From assembly GCF_900156465.1 (NCBI RefSeq), contig NZ_LT707064.1, positions 6,026,202-6,090,201 on the forward strand: a DNA stretch of 64,000 nucleotides, given 5' to 3'. This stretch comes from Pseudomonas sp. 7SR1. Its GTDB lineage: Bacteria; Pseudomonadota; Gammaproteobacteria; Pseudomonadales; Pseudomonadaceae. Within the stretch, counting starts at the first letter, position 1; the number at the start of each line of letters is the position of its first letter. Positions 36,279-45,159 of the stretch are shown piece after piece. Position numbers and translations under genes: made by a program. The notes beneath the pieces were generated by a model, which was not told the DNA's origin, searched no databases, and saw only the letters and a program-made list of their open reading frames with translations.

Positions 36279-36534
36279 GCGAACTCCCATTCCCCTTGGC
36301 GATGGTTTTCGCTACCCTTCAGACTTTGATCGGTACCGATAAGCTCATATGCCGGTTCCCAGCCTCCGTTTTCGTCGCCACAAGCCCCGATCCTGCGTTT
36401 GCCCTGGTGCATTTCCCGTTGTTGCGGAACGCAAGGCAATCCCAGGCACAGGGCTTGAGCCGTTCGGTTTTCGTGGGCAGGGCATCGTGTCGAGTGACAA
36501 AGGTCCCGACCGCTCATCGCTTTAGGAATGCTGC

Positions 36535-37095
36535 ATGTCCACCCCCACAGTCCGCGAACAATTCCTTGTTATCAGTGCCCTTGGCGCCAACCCCATGGAG
36601 CTGACTAACGTCCTGTGCCGCGCCAGCCATGAAAACCGCTGCGCCGTCGTGACCTCACGCCTGACCCGTCACGGCGAATGCAGTGCGCTCGTGCTTGAGA
36701 TCTCTGGCAGCTGGGACGCCCTGGCCCGCCTGGAAGGCAGCCTGCCGGTGCTGGCCAAGAAGCATGCCTTCACCGTCAACGTGGTGCGCAGCGCAGCCCT
36801 GGAAAACCGTCCCCAGGCCCTGCCCTACGTGGCTTATGTGAGTTCGGCCTATCGCCCGGACATCATCAATGAGCTGTGCCAGTTCTTCATGGACCATCAC
36901 GTCGAGCTGGAAAACCTGACCTGTGACACCTACCAGGCTCCGCAGACCGGCGGCACCATGCTCAATGCCACGTTCACCGTGACGCTGCCGGCCGGCACCC
37001 AGATCAGTTGGCTGCGCGATCAGTTCCTGGACTTCGCCGATGCGATGAACCTGGATGCGCTGATCGAACCGTGGCGCCCACAAAACCCAATGTAA
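36535..37095 (+). CDS. gcvR: glycine cleavage system transcriptional repressor GcvR-like (two ACT domains)
   Basis: The product has 186 residues with two ACT domains (about 9-85 and 95-175). The first contains [26 protein letters not shown] and the second [30 protein letters not shown]. There is no DNA-binding domain, so it must act through a partner. In E. coli GcvR blocks GcvA when glycine is low. Whether that applies here is inferred. ATG 36535 has AGGA upstream. It is followed 10 nt later by bcp, a conserved pairing. Confidence 0.85.
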   Translation: MSTPTVREQFLVISALGANPMELTNVLCRASHENRCAVVTSRLTRHGECSALVLEISGSWDALARLEGSLPVLAKKHAFTVNVVRSAALENRPQALPYVAYVSSAYRPDIINELCQFFMDHHVELENLTCDTYQAPQTGGTMLNATFTVTLPAGTQISWLRDQFLDFADAMNLDALIEPWRPQNPM

Positions 37096-37105
37096 GGAAG
37101 CGTTC

Positions 37106-37579
37106 ATGGCCGTTGCCGTCGACCAGCCGGTTACCGATTTCCAGGCGCCCGCCACCAGCGGGCAGACCGTCAGCCTCGCCGCCCTGAAAGGCAAGCAGGT
37201 GGTGATCTATTTCTATCCGAAGGACAGCACGCCGGGCTGCACCACCGAAGGCCAGGGCTTTCGCGATCAATACGCACAGTTCCAGGCGGCCAACACCGAA
37301 GTATTCGGCGTGTCCCGGGACAGCCTCAAGTCCCACGAGAACTTCAAGTGCAAACAGGAGTTTCCGTTCGAGCTCATCAGCGACAAGGACGAAGCCGTCT
37401 GCCAGTTGTTCGATGTAATCAAGCTGAAAAAGCTGTACGGCAAGGAGTACCTGGGCGTCGATCGCAGCACGTTCCTGATCGACAAGGATGGCGTGCTGCG
37501 CCAGGAGTGGCGCGGCGTTAAGGTGCCAGGGCATGTGGATGCGGTACTGGCGGCGGCTCAGGCACTGAACAAGGCCTGA
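37106..37579 (+). CDS. bcp: thiol peroxidase Bcp (peroxiredoxin Q)
   Basis: A cytoplasmic peroxiredoxin of 157 residues that reduces hydroperoxides using thioredoxin. The peroxidatic cysteine is in YFYPKDSTPGCTTEGQGF (Cys46), followed by Glu in the family position. The usual resolving cysteine five residues on is absent (Gly), so it resembles 1-Cys or atypical members, with another cysteine at FKCKQEF. VDRSTFLIDKDGVLRQEWR is conserved. It is cotranscribed with gcvR. Confidence 0.9.
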   Translation: MAVAVDQPVTDFQAPATSGQTVSLAALKGKQVVIYFYPKDSTPGCTTEGQGFRDQYAQFQAANTEVFGVSRDSLKSHENFKCKQEFPFELISDKDEAVCQLFDVIKLKKLYGKEYLGVDRSTFLIDKDGVLRQEWRGVKVPGHVDAVLAAAQALNKA

Positions 37580-37599
37580 AGTTTTTTGGCGCCAGCGCC

Positions 37600-37678
37600 G
37601 ACGCCTTGGTGAGCAGGCTCCCCCCACAGAGGATTGTTCAACAACATGAATCCGTGTGGGAGCGAGCCTGCTCGCGAT
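37600..37678. repeat. REP pair
   Basis: Facing REP copies (GGTGAGCAGGCTCCCCCCACA at the left and TGTGGGAGCGAGCCTGCTCGCGATGA at the right), slightly diverged on the left. They lie between the convergent bcp and perM genes. Confidence 0.75.
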
Positions 37679-37703
37679 GAAGCCATCCGCCTCACATCAG
37701 TAG

Positions 37704-38774
37704 CTACAACAACGGCGCGACAACCGGCTCCTTGCTCGGCCAGGCATCCAGCACTGCTTTGATCAGGGTCGCCAGGGGAATCGCGAAGAACACTCCCCAG
37801 AACCCCCACAGCCCACCAAACAGCAGCACCGCGCAGATGATCGCCACCGGATGCAGGTTGACCGCTTCGGAGAACAGCAGCGGCACCAGCACATTGCCGT
37901 CCAGTGTCTGGATGATCCCGTAGACCGCCATCAGGTAGATGAACTGATCGCTCCACCCCCATTGGAACAGAGCGATCAATGCCACCGGCACAGTCACCAC
38001 CACGGTGCCGACATAGGGCACCACCACCGAAATGCCCACCAGCAACGCCAGCAATGCGGCGTAATTGAGCCCCAGCGCCACGAAGCCGATATAGGTCACC
38101 CCACCGCAGATGAAGATCTCGATGACCTTCCCACGGATGTAATTGGCAATCTGGCGATTCATTTCCTGGGCGACCCGAGTAATCAGCGTCCGCTCACGGG
38201 GCAGGTAGCCGAGCACCCAGCGCCCGATCGTTTCCCGGTCCTTGAGGAAGAAAAACACCAGGATCGGCACCAGCACCAGGTAAATCATGACGTTCACCAA
38301 CAGCGGCAGGCTGGACAACGAAAATGTCAGCGCCCACTGACCGAACTTGCCGATCTCGCCGCGCAGCACTTCGATGGCCTGCAGGACCTGCTCATCGGAC
38401 ACCAGGTGCGGATAGCGCTCAGGAAGCAGCAACAGCAGGGACTGCCATTTGGCGAGCATGCCGGGCAGCTCGTTGAACAGCGTCACCAACTGATGCCAGA
38501 GCAGCGGCACGACCACCACGACGAATACCACCAGCAACCCCATGAACAGGGCGAATACCAGACCCACTGCCACGCTGCCAGGCAACCGCAAGCGTTCGAG
38601 TGTCGTGACCAGCCCCTGCATCAGGTAGGCCAGCACCATCCCCGCCAGCACCGGCGCCAGCATGCCGCCCAGGGTGAGCACCGCCGTAAAGGCCAGGAAT
38701 AGCAGCACGGCCAGCACCACGGCCTCTTCGTCAGAGAAATAGCGCTGAATCCAGTCACGTAACACTTTGAACAT
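37704..38774 (-). CDS. AI-2E family transporter (PerM-like)
   Basis: An inner-membrane protein of 356 residues with about eight hydrophobic segments and the family pattern FIVPYVGTVVVTVPVALIALFQ-like VVVPYVGTVVVTVPVALIA near residue 250, then ...LDGNVLVPLLFSEAVNLHPVAIICAVLLFGGLWGFWGVFFAIPLA. Members export varied small molecules, and the name from autoinducer-2 does not apply generally. ATG 38774 has AAGGA 7 nt upstream. It follows tusA on the same strand with a 32-nt gap, so the two may be cotranscribed. Confidence 0.85.
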   Translation of the reverse strand: MFKVLRDWIQRYFSDEEAVVLAVLLFLAFTAVLTLGGMLAPVLAGMVLAYLMQGLVTTLERLRLPGSVAVGLVFALFMGLLVVFVVVVVPLLWHQLVTLFNELPGMLAKWQSLLLLLPERYPHLVSDEQVLQAIEVLRGEIGKFGQWALTFSLSSLPLLVNVMIYLVLVPILVFFFLKDRETIGRWVLGYLPRERTLITRVAQEMNRQIANYIRGKVIEIFICGGVTYIGFVALGLNYAALLALLVGISVVVPYVGTVVVTVPVALIALFQWGWSDQFIYLMAVYGIIQTLDGNVLVPLLFSEAVNLHPVAIICAVLLFGGLWGFWGVFFAIPLATLIKAVLDAWPSKEPVVAPLL

Positions 38775-38806
38775 CAACAATCCTTATGAGCCGCCGGCTG
38801 TTTTTT

Positions 38807-39046
38807 TCAGGCCTTCTTGAGCCAGTAACGGAAGACGCCGTTATCGTCTTCCTCGTGCAGCAGCGTATGACCGGCCAGTCGGGCGAAGGTGCGGAAATCA
38901 CGCTGGGAGCCCGCGTCCGTGGCAGTAACCTTGAGCACGGCACCGCTGGCCAGGCGATTGAGTTCCAGCTTGGCCTTGAGCAACGGCAACGGGCAATTCA
39001 GGCCGCTGGCGTCCAGCTCGGCATCGTGGGCTACAGCATCGGTCAT
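38807..39046 (-). CDS. tusA: TusA-family sulfurtransferase
   Basis: A cytoplasmic sulfur carrier of 79 residues. The persulfide-forming cysteine is in DASGLNCPLPLLKAK (Cys18 in the CPxP motif), and GAVLKVTATDAGSQRDFRTFARLAGH is the conserved second half. In E. coli TusA passes sulfur from IscS toward tRNA thiolation. Several paralogues occur in pseudomonads, so this may serve another pathway. ATG 39046 has GGAGTGA upstream. It is divergent from the M48 protease gene. Confidence 0.87.
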   Translation of the reverse strand: MTDAVAHDAELDASGLNCPLPLLKAKLELNRLASGAVLKVTATDAGSQRDFRTFARLAGHTLLHEEDDNGVFRYWLKKA

Positions 39047-39283
39047 CGGTTCACTCCGCAACAGGTCGTTTGGCCGCCCGTTTTTCTTGAAAAGCCGCCG
39101 GGTGACGATCAACGAGGCGACAACAGGCGAGGAAGCGCAGTCTACTGGTTGTAAATGAGCATTCCGAGCCCGTTTTCAACGCAACATGATCGTGGCGCAG
39201 ACACTTTTCGACAGAATCAGAATATCTGGTCCAGCGCCCGGTGTCCGGCTACAGTAGGGTCTTTGTCAACTAAGGCTTCGTGC

Positions 39284-40717
39284 ATGACATTTCTGCGCCC
39301 CACCCTGCTGACGCTCGCTTGCCTGCTTGCCTCACCAGGCTTCGCCGACGACCTGCCGTCACTTGGCGACGCCAGTTCTGCCATCGTCTCGCCGGAACAG
39401 GAACACCAGCTGGGTCGCGCCTGGCTGGCTTTGCTGCGCAGCCAGGTCGCGCAACTCAACGATCCGCAACTCAAGGACTATGTCGAGACCAGCGTCTACA
39501 AGCTGGTGGAAACCAGCCAGGTCAACGACCGGCGCCTGGAGTTCATCCTGATCAACAGCCCCCAGCTCAACGCCTTCGCCGCACCAGGGGGAATCGTCGG
39601 GGTCAACGGCGGCCTGTTCCTCAATGCCCAGACCGAAGGCGAATATGCCTCGGTCATGGCCCACGAACTGGCGCACTTGTCGCAACGCCACTTTGCCCGC
39701 GGCGTCGAAGCCCAGCAGCGCATACAGGTGCCCATGATGGCAGCGCTGCTGACCGGCATCGTGATTGCCGCTGCCGGCGGTGGAGATGCGGGAATCGCAG
39801 CCATCGCCGGGACCCAGGCGGCGGCCATCCAGGAACAACGGCGCTTTTCCCGCCAGAACGAACAGGAAGCCGACCGCATCGGCATCCTGAACCTGGAAAA
39901 GGCTGGCTATGACCCACGCGCCATGCCGACCATGTTCGAACGTCTGATGCGTCAATACCGCTTCGATGCCAGGCCACCGGAATTCCTGCTGACCCACCCG
40001 GTGACCGAGTCCCGGATCGCCGACACGCGCAACCGCGCCGAGCAGGCCAGGCCAGGCGGCATCGAAGACAGCATGCGCTACCAATTGATTCGCGCGCGGG
40101 TCCAATTGATCTACGAGGAAACCCCGGGCCTAGGCGCCAAGCGCTTCCGGGCGCAACTGGATGAAAACCCGAAGAACGACGTGGCCCGCTATGGCCTGGC
40201 GATCGCCCAGATCAAGGGTGGCCAGTTGAATGAAGCCCGGGAGAATCTCAAGCCGCTGCTGGCCAAGTCCCCCGACGAGATCATCTACAACCTGGCCCAG
40301 ACGGACCTGGACATTACCAGCAACCGACTGGCGGATGCCCAGTCACGCGTCGACCGGTTGCTGCGGCAATACCCCGCCAACTATCCGCTCAACCAGGTGC
40401 GCGTCGACCTGCTGCTCAAGCAGAACCGTCCCGCCGATGCCGAGAAGGCCTTGGAAACACTGCTCAAGACCCGCCCGGACGATCCCGACGTCTGGTACAT
40501 GGTGGCCGAGACCCGCGGCCTGTCCGGCAACATCATCGGCTTGCACCAGGCCCGCGCCGAGTACTTCGCCCTGGTGGGCGACTATCGCCAGGCCATCCAG
40601 CAACTGGATTTCGCCAAGCGGCGTGCCGGCACCAACTTCCCGTTGTCGTCACGTATCGACGCCCGGCAACGCGAGCTCATGGAGCAGGAGCGCATGGTCA
40701 AGGACATGATGGGCTGA
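39284..40717 (+). CDS. bepA: BepA-like M48 metalloprotease with TPR repeats
   Basis: A periplasmic protein of 477 residues with a signal peptide (MTFLRPTLLTLACLLASPGFA). The M48 zinc site is HELAH at 127-131, with the third ligand Glu in NEQEADRIGI. The C-terminal part (about 270-470) is a tetratricopeptide array. BepA degrades or helps assemble misfolded LptD and other outer-membrane proteins at the BAM complex. ATG 39284 has AAGG 8 nt upstream. It ends just before a strong terminator. Confidence 0.87.
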   Translation: MTFLRPTLLTLACLLASPGFADDLPSLGDASSAIVSPEQEHQLGRAWLALLRSQVAQLNDPQLKDYVETSVYKLVETSQVNDRRLEFILINSPQLNAFAAPGGIVGVNGGLFLNAQTEGEYASVMAHELAHLSQRHFARGVEAQQRIQVPMMAALLTGIVIAAAGGGDAGIAAIAGTQAAAIQEQRRFSRQNEQEADRIGILNLEKAGYDPRAMPTMFERLMRQYRFDARPPEFLLTHPVTESRIADTRNRAEQARPGGIEDSMRYQLIRARVQLIYEETPGLGAKRFRAQLDENPKNDVARYGLAIAQIKGGQLNEARENLKPLLAKSPDEIIYNLAQTDLDITSNRLADAQSRVDRLLRQYPANYPLNQVRVDLLLKQNRPADAEKALETLLKTRPDDPDVWYMVAETRGLSGNIIGLHQARAEYFALVGDYRQAIQQLDFAKRRAGTNFPLSSRIDARQRELMEQERMVKDMMG

Positions 40718-40733
40718 GTTTTCCCGCAGACAA

Positions 40734-40761
40734 AAAAACCGCCTCTTTCGAGGCGGTTTTT
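40734..40761. terminator. bidirectional terminator between bepA and mucD
   Basis: AAAACCGCCTC-TTTC-GAGGCGGTTTTT forms an 11-bp stem with T-runs on both strands. It serves the convergent bepA and mucD genes. Confidence 0.92.
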
Positions 40762-40779
40762 CGTTGCGCCGCTAACCGG

Positions 40780-42207
40780 TCATTCGGCCAGCTTGAAGGT
40801 GATGAAGCTCGCACGTCCCTGACGCAGGACACGCATCGAGACCGAGCGATTCTTCGGCAGCGCATTGGCGATATCGGTGAATTGCTTGGCGGAACTGATG
40901 GCCTGGTTGTTCAGGTGAGTGATGATGTCGCCTGGCTGCAGGCCGATCAGGGCGGCAGGACCGTCCTGTACTTCCTTGATCACCACACCACCCTGGAGCT
41001 CCAGGGTTCGCTTCTGCTCGGCCGTAAGCTCGACCACTGCCACCCCCAGGCGATTGCTGCTGCGCTCGATGCCGGATTTTGGCTGCGACTCCAGCTCCGC
41101 GCCTTCTTCCGGGATGGCGCCGACGGTCAGTTCGACGTTCTTGCGCTTACCTTCGCGGATCACTTCCAGGTTGGCCTTGGCACCGGCCTTCAACGCACCG
41201 ACCAGGTGTGGCAGGTCAGCGGACATGATGATCGGCTGGTCATTGAGCTTCAGGATGACGTCGCCCACCTGCAGACCGCCCTTGGCGGCCGGACCGCCCT
41301 CCTGGATCTGCGCTACCAGCGCACCGGCAGGCTTCTCCAGCCCGAAGGACTCCGCCAGGTCCTTGTTCACTTCCTGAATGACTACGCCCAACCAGCCACG
41401 GCTGACCTTGCCCTCGCTTTTGAGCTGGTTCGATACGTCCATGGCAACGTCGATCGGAATCGCGAAGGACACCCCCATGAATCCGCCTGAACGAGTGTAG
41501 ATCTGGGAGTTGATGCCCACCACTTCACCGTCGAGGTTGAACAGCGGGCCACCGGAGTTGCCCGGGTTGATCGGCACGTCGGTCTGGATGAACGGAACGT
41601 AGTTTTCGTTCGGCAGGCTGCGACCGATGGCACTGACGATGCCCTGGGTCACGGTGTGGTCGAAGCCGAACGGTGAACCGATGGCCACCACCCACTGGCC
41701 AGCCTTCAGGTTCTGGGACTTGCCGAGCTTGAGCACCGGCAGGTCCTTGCCTTCGATTTTCAGCAGCGCCACGTCGGAACGTGGATCGGTGCCGACCAGC
41801 TTGGCCTTCAATTCGCTGCGATCGGCCAGGCGCACCAGGATTTCGTCGGCGTCGGCGATCACATGGTTATTGGTCAGGATGTAACCGTCCGGAGAAATGA
41901 TGAAGCCCGAGCCCAGGGACTGTGCCTCACGCTGACGACCACCGCCGGGGGAGCGTGGCTGGGGCATCCCGCGCTCGAAGAATTCGCGCAACATGGGCGG
42001 CAAACCTTCCAGATCCGGCATCTGCGGATCCGATACACGGCGATCCGGCAGTTTCTGGGTCGTACTGATGTTCACCACCGCAGGAGAAGCCTCCTCGACC
42101 AGGTGGGTGAAGTCAGGCAAATCGGCCGCCATGGCGGGAACGCCCTGACCGAGCACCAGCACAGTGGCGAAAATGGATAGATAGGTTTTCAAGCGTGGTA
42201 TCGACAT
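40780..42207 (-). CDS. mucD: periplasmic serine protease MucD (DegP family)
   Basis: The product has 475 residues with a signal peptide (to about AMA-A27). The HtrA protease domain has His115 (TNNHV), Asp145 (RSDVALL) and Ser218 (NPGNSGGP). Two PDZ domains follow (about 265-355 and 380-470). MucD clears misfolded envelope proteins and restrains the AlgU response. ATG 42207 has GGGAG 5 nt upstream; the frame upstream of it is not coding. It is separated from mucB by 235 nt instead of mucC. Confidence 0.94.
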   Translation of the reverse strand: MSIPRLKTYLSIFATVLVLGQGVPAMAADLPDFTHLVEEASPAVVNISTTQKLPDRRVSDPQMPDLEGLPPMLREFFERGMPQPRSPGGGRQREAQSLGSGFIISPDGYILTNNHVIADADEILVRLADRSELKAKLVGTDPRSDVALLKIEGKDLPVLKLGKSQNLKAGQWVVAIGSPFGFDHTVTQGIVSAIGRSLPNENYVPFIQTDVPINPGNSGGPLFNLDGEVVGINSQIYTRSGGFMGVSFAIPIDVAMDVSNQLKSEGKVSRGWLGVVIQEVNKDLAESFGLEKPAGALVAQIQEGGPAAKGGLQVGDVILKLNDQPIIMSADLPHLVGALKAGAKANLEVIREGKRKNVELTVGAIPEEGAELESQPKSGIERSSNRLGVAVVELTAEQKRTLELQGGVVIKEVQDGPAALIGLQPGDIITHLNNQAISSAKQFTDIANALPKNRSVSMRVLRQGRASFITFKLAE

Positions 42208-42442
42208 ACGGCTCCCGTTACGACGAGCAGGGTTAAGCGATATGGAGCAAGGAATACCAGTTGGAAAAAGGCGCCGGTATTTTTGTTCCGGAAAAACAGG
42301 CAAGGCCAGAGCCGAGCGGCTCTGACCTAATAGAAAAAAAACAGAAGTTTTGCAAATTAAAATGCTGACATGAAGTTTCGGCATTTCGATCAGCCCCCGG
42401 CCTGGCTGGCCTCTGGCATGATCGAGCCACCGAAGCGGCCCA

Positions 42443-43387
42443 TTATTGGGTCGCCGTGGCGTCTGAACGCATGGACAGCGCGATCCGTTCGGCCGTACCG
42501 ATAGGGATCTCGCCGACCACCGTCACCATCATTTCGCCCTGGGGCGTGGTGAGGCGACGAGAAACGGCCGCCGTTGGCCCGAGCTGGGTACGGGTATCGG
42601 TGACGGTAGCGCCGTTCAGGGGCTCGAGGAATACCGAGAAACGTGCCAGGCCGTCGTCATACATCAGGCTGTTGACCTGCACATTGGTATCCGGATCCTT
42701 GCGCACGTTACTGCTGGTCAATTCGAAGCCCGGTGGTAGCCAGTCCGAATGCCAGGCAGCCTTCACCGCAGTGGACTTGTCGGCACTTTGCACCACCGCC
42801 TTGCAGTCGGCGCTGGCCTGCAGGTCGTTTTCCGATGGCACGCCGGTATTCAAGCGCGTGAACTGGAAACGCTCCAGCAACTGCCCCTTGTCATTGAGCA
42901 ACAGGGACTTGAGCGGCAAGCCGGTTTCTTTATCCAGATGCAGTTCGAAAGCGTACCGATGCTGGTCTCTGGGTGTCAGGGAGATGATCACAGCCGGTCG
43001 CCCGGCCACGCGCGACCTTCCCACTACGGCAAGGTCGTACCAATTCTTGAGTTTTTGCGGATCGAGCGCACGTGCAGTGCCTTCAGCATTTCCCAACCCC
43101 GGCGCCAGAGCACCGCTGACGCATTGTGTGCGTCCGTCAACACGCAGGACCTCCTGTGCGGAACCATCCTGCTGGAGCAACCGTTCGCGGACTTTACCGT
43201 CCTGGACACGGTGCCAGATGTTATGAGTGGAAAAGCTGCCGTTGCGCTCGTAAACGAAAGTACCCTGGAAACTTTGCTGTTGCTCGGCCTGGCCCAAACG
43301 ATTCAACCAGTCCTGGGCTTCATCGGCATGGGCTGGAACAGCGCACCAGCCACCCAGCAGAAGCGTGAATAGAGGTATGGCGCGCAA
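42443..43387 (-). CDS. mucB: sigma factor AlgU negative regulator MucB (RseB family)
   Basis: A periplasmic protein of 314 residues that binds MucA, protects it from proteolysis, and senses lipid or lipopolysaccharide signals. After the signal peptide (LFTLLLGGWCAVPAHA), the LolA-like domain spans about 25-200 and a smaller C-terminal domain 215-314. I chose the TTG at 43387 because GGAAGGA is directly upstream and the start then lies 10 nt after the mucA stop. A longer frame overlapping mucA is less likely. Confidence 0.92.
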   Translation of the reverse strand: MRAIPLFTLLLGGWCAVPAHADEAQDWLNRLGQAEQQQSFQGTFVYERNGSFSTHNIWHRVQDGKVRERLLQQDGSAQEVLRVDGRTQCVSGALAPGLGNAEGTARALDPQKLKNWYDLAVVGRSRVAGRPAVIISLTPRDQHRYAFELHLDKETGLPLKSLLLNDKGQLLERFQFTRLNTGVPSENDLQASADCKAVVQSADKSTAVKAAWHSDWLPPGFELTSSNVRKDPDTNVQVNSLMYDDGLARFSVFLEPLNGATVTDTRTQLGPTAAVSRRLTTPQGEMMVTVVGEIPIGTAERIALSMRSDATATQ

Positions 43388-43397
43388 GAGTCCTTCC

Positions 43398-43985
43398 TTA
43401 ACGATTTTCCAGGCTAGCGGCACGAGCGTAAGGCAGCGCGCTTTCGGTACCTTTCAGCGCAGCCTGCTGGGCATGCTGACGCAGGTAGCTGGGCAGACGC
43501 TGGTCATGCCAGCCTGGCTGGCCTTGCAGAACACCGTTGACCATCGGGCCGGCGGTTTCCGAACCTTCGCTGTAGCCGGCCAGTACCGCAGGTCCCTTGA
43601 CCTGTGGAGCGGCCAAGCCTGGCTGGCTGGACTGTTGCGCCATCTGGACACCGGCGATTTCATCCTGGTTGTACAGGCGAACACCGGCCAGGACGGCGAC
43701 GGTAACCGACGCGGCAACGGCCAGGCGACCCAGGCTGCGCCATGGACCGCGGGAAGCTTTAGCCGGTACGGCTTCGTCAGCCAATGCAGCAGAAACGGCC
43801 GCAGCGATATCCAGACGCGGAAGCAGCAGGTCCTTGTGCATCACAGCCCGGGCGATCTGGTAACGAGCCCAGGTCTCACGGGTTTCAACATCGTCGAAGG
43901 CATTCAATACCCGACGCAATTCCAGTTCGTCCGCTTCGTTATCCATCACTGCGGACAGCGATTCCTGCAGGGCTTCACGACTCAT
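43398..43985 (-). CDS. mucA: anti-sigma factor MucA (RseA family)
   Basis: A single-pass inner-membrane protein of 195 residues. The cytoplasmic AlgU-binding domain (MSREALQESLSAVMDNEADELELRRVL, to about 80) is followed by a transmembrane segment (LGRLAVAASVTVAVLAGVRLY, about 85-105) and a periplasmic tail that MucB binds and AlgW cuts. The frame is full length, with no truncation of the kind that causes mucoidy. It lies 30 nt after algU. Confidence 0.94.
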   Translation of the reverse strand: MSREALQESLSAVMDNEADELELRRVLNAFDDVETRETWARYQIARAVMHKDLLLPRLDIAAAVSAALADEAVPAKASRGPWRSLGRLAVAASVTVAVLAGVRLYNQDEIAGVQMAQQSSQPGLAAPQVKGPAVLAGYSEGSETAGPMVNGVLQGQPGWHDQRLPSYLRQHAQQAALKGTESALPYARAASLENR

Positions 43986-44015
43986 GGCGTTCCTCTCTTG
44001 GCTGTCGCCGCTGTC

Positions 44016-44597
44016 TCAGTTTTCCTGCAACAAAGGCTGCAGGGCTTTATCGATGGCCTCCCGAGCGCGGAAAATCCGGGAGCGCACGGTACCCACCGGA
44101 CACTGCATGACGCTGGCAATGTCCTCGTAACTCAGACCGTCGAATTCACGTAAAGTTAACGCCGTACGCAAATCTTCAGGCAATTGCTGGATGGTGCGAT
44201 GGACGGTGCCCTCGATCTCATCCCGCAGCAACGCTCGTTCCGGTGATTCGAGGTCCTTGAGGCCGTGATCGCCATCGTAGAACTCCGCGTCTTCAGAACT
44301 CACATCGCTATCCGGCGGCCGGCGGCCGCGTGAAACCAGATAGTTTTTCGCCGTGTTGATGGCGATGCGGTAAAGCCACGTGTAAAACGCGCTATCGCCG
44401 CGAAAATTACCAAGTGCGCGGTAGGCCTTGATGAAGGCTTCCTGAGCGACATCCTGGGCTTCATGGGTGTCGTGCACGAACCGCACGATCAACCCGAGAA
44501 TTTTGTGCTGGTATTTCAGCACTAGCAGATCGAAAGCTCGCTTGTCGCCACGCTGAACGCGCTCGACCAGCTGCTGATCCTCTTCCTGGGTTAGCAT
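44016..44597 (-). CDS. algU: extracytoplasmic stress sigma factor AlgU (RpoE)
   Basis: The product has 193 residues. Region 2 is DLLVLKYQHKILGLIVRFVHDTHEAQDVAQEAFIKAYRALGNFRGDSAFYTWLYRIAINTAKNYL (about 23-87), and region 4 is LREFDGLSYEDIASVMQCPVGTVRSRIFRAREAI (about 148-181). It drives envelope-stress and alginate genes in pseudomonads. ATG 44597 has GAGGAG 7 nt upstream. It leads algU-mucA-mucB and is preceded by a matching AlgU-type promoter, so it is autoregulated. Confidence 0.96.
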   Translation of the reverse strand: MLTQEEDQQLVERVQRGDKRAFDLLVLKYQHKILGLIVRFVHDTHEAQDVAQEAFIKAYRALGNFRGDSAFYTWLYRIAINTAKNYLVSRGRRPPDSDVSSEDAEFYDGDHGLKDLESPERALLRDEIEGTVHRTIQQLPEDLRTALTLREFDGLSYEDIASVMQCPVGTVRSRIFRAREAIDKALQPLLQEN

Positions 44598-44656
44598 GAA
44601 CACTCCTCGATAAGCTCGAAGGAGGCTTGCATGGCTAATTGTCCGGGCTTGCAAAC

Positions 44657-44683
44657 ATAGACTCGGGCTTTTCGCAAAAGTTC
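44657..44683 (-). promoter_or_regulatory. AlgU-dependent promoter of algU
   Basis: On the minus strand GAACTT (44678-44683) is 16 bp from TCTAT (44657-44661). This fits the AlgU consensus GAACTT-N16/17-TCTGA and the known position of the autoregulated algU promoter, 60 nt before the ATG. Confidence 0.85.
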
Positions 44684-44981
44684 TCCCCCTTCAAAGCAAG
44701 TTTCCGACGCGCTCTGATCCCGGCACGCACGAAAAACGCAGCGCGAGATTTCCCTCGGCTGCGCGAATAATCTGTCGCCGGGTCTGCCGGCAAAGACTCG
44801 AATCGAAATCTTGCACCAACCCGACGCTGCTCCCTTCTGCAGACAACCGTCTATTGAACCTGGCCGGCTGACAAAAGTTCCCGCTATTTATAGCCATTCA
44901 AAACGGACATCGAGCAACCATGTGTAGATAAACCGCCTTATATCCTCGAAAAGGCAGGCTTGTCGCCCTGCGGCGAAAACC

Positions 44982-45015
44982 GTGACCCGACGAAGCGTGT
45001 CGCTTTTTCTGTCAC
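44982..45015. other. stem-loop in the algU-nadB intergenic region
   Basis: The 560-nt gap between algU and nadB has the AlgU promoter at its left. Here GTGAC/GTCAC arms enclose CGAC/GTCG or AAGCG/CGCTT stems and a T5 run. A TATACT near 45069-45074 may be the nadB -10 box. I see no convincing protein gene; a 68-codon frame on the minus strand (44691-44897) has no ribosome site. Confidence 0.35.
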
Positions 45016-45159
45016 GCTGGTTTCACATTGCCATGAATGCCCGGCTATTGTGCCGATCCCCCCCTCTATATACTAGTGGGCTGCGTGGCTGCCTGACCCG
45101 TTGAAGCGGATGTCTTGCGCCAACCCCGACCCGGGTCGCTTTGAGCGGAAACCTTTCGA

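Noticed and set aside
43398..43985. A mucoidy-type truncation in mucA.
   Set aside because: The frame is full length with its transmembrane and periplasmic parts intact.
44691..44897. 68-codon frame on the minus strand between nadB and algU.
   Set aside because: It has no ribosome site, untypical codon use, and overlaps the AlgU promoter region.
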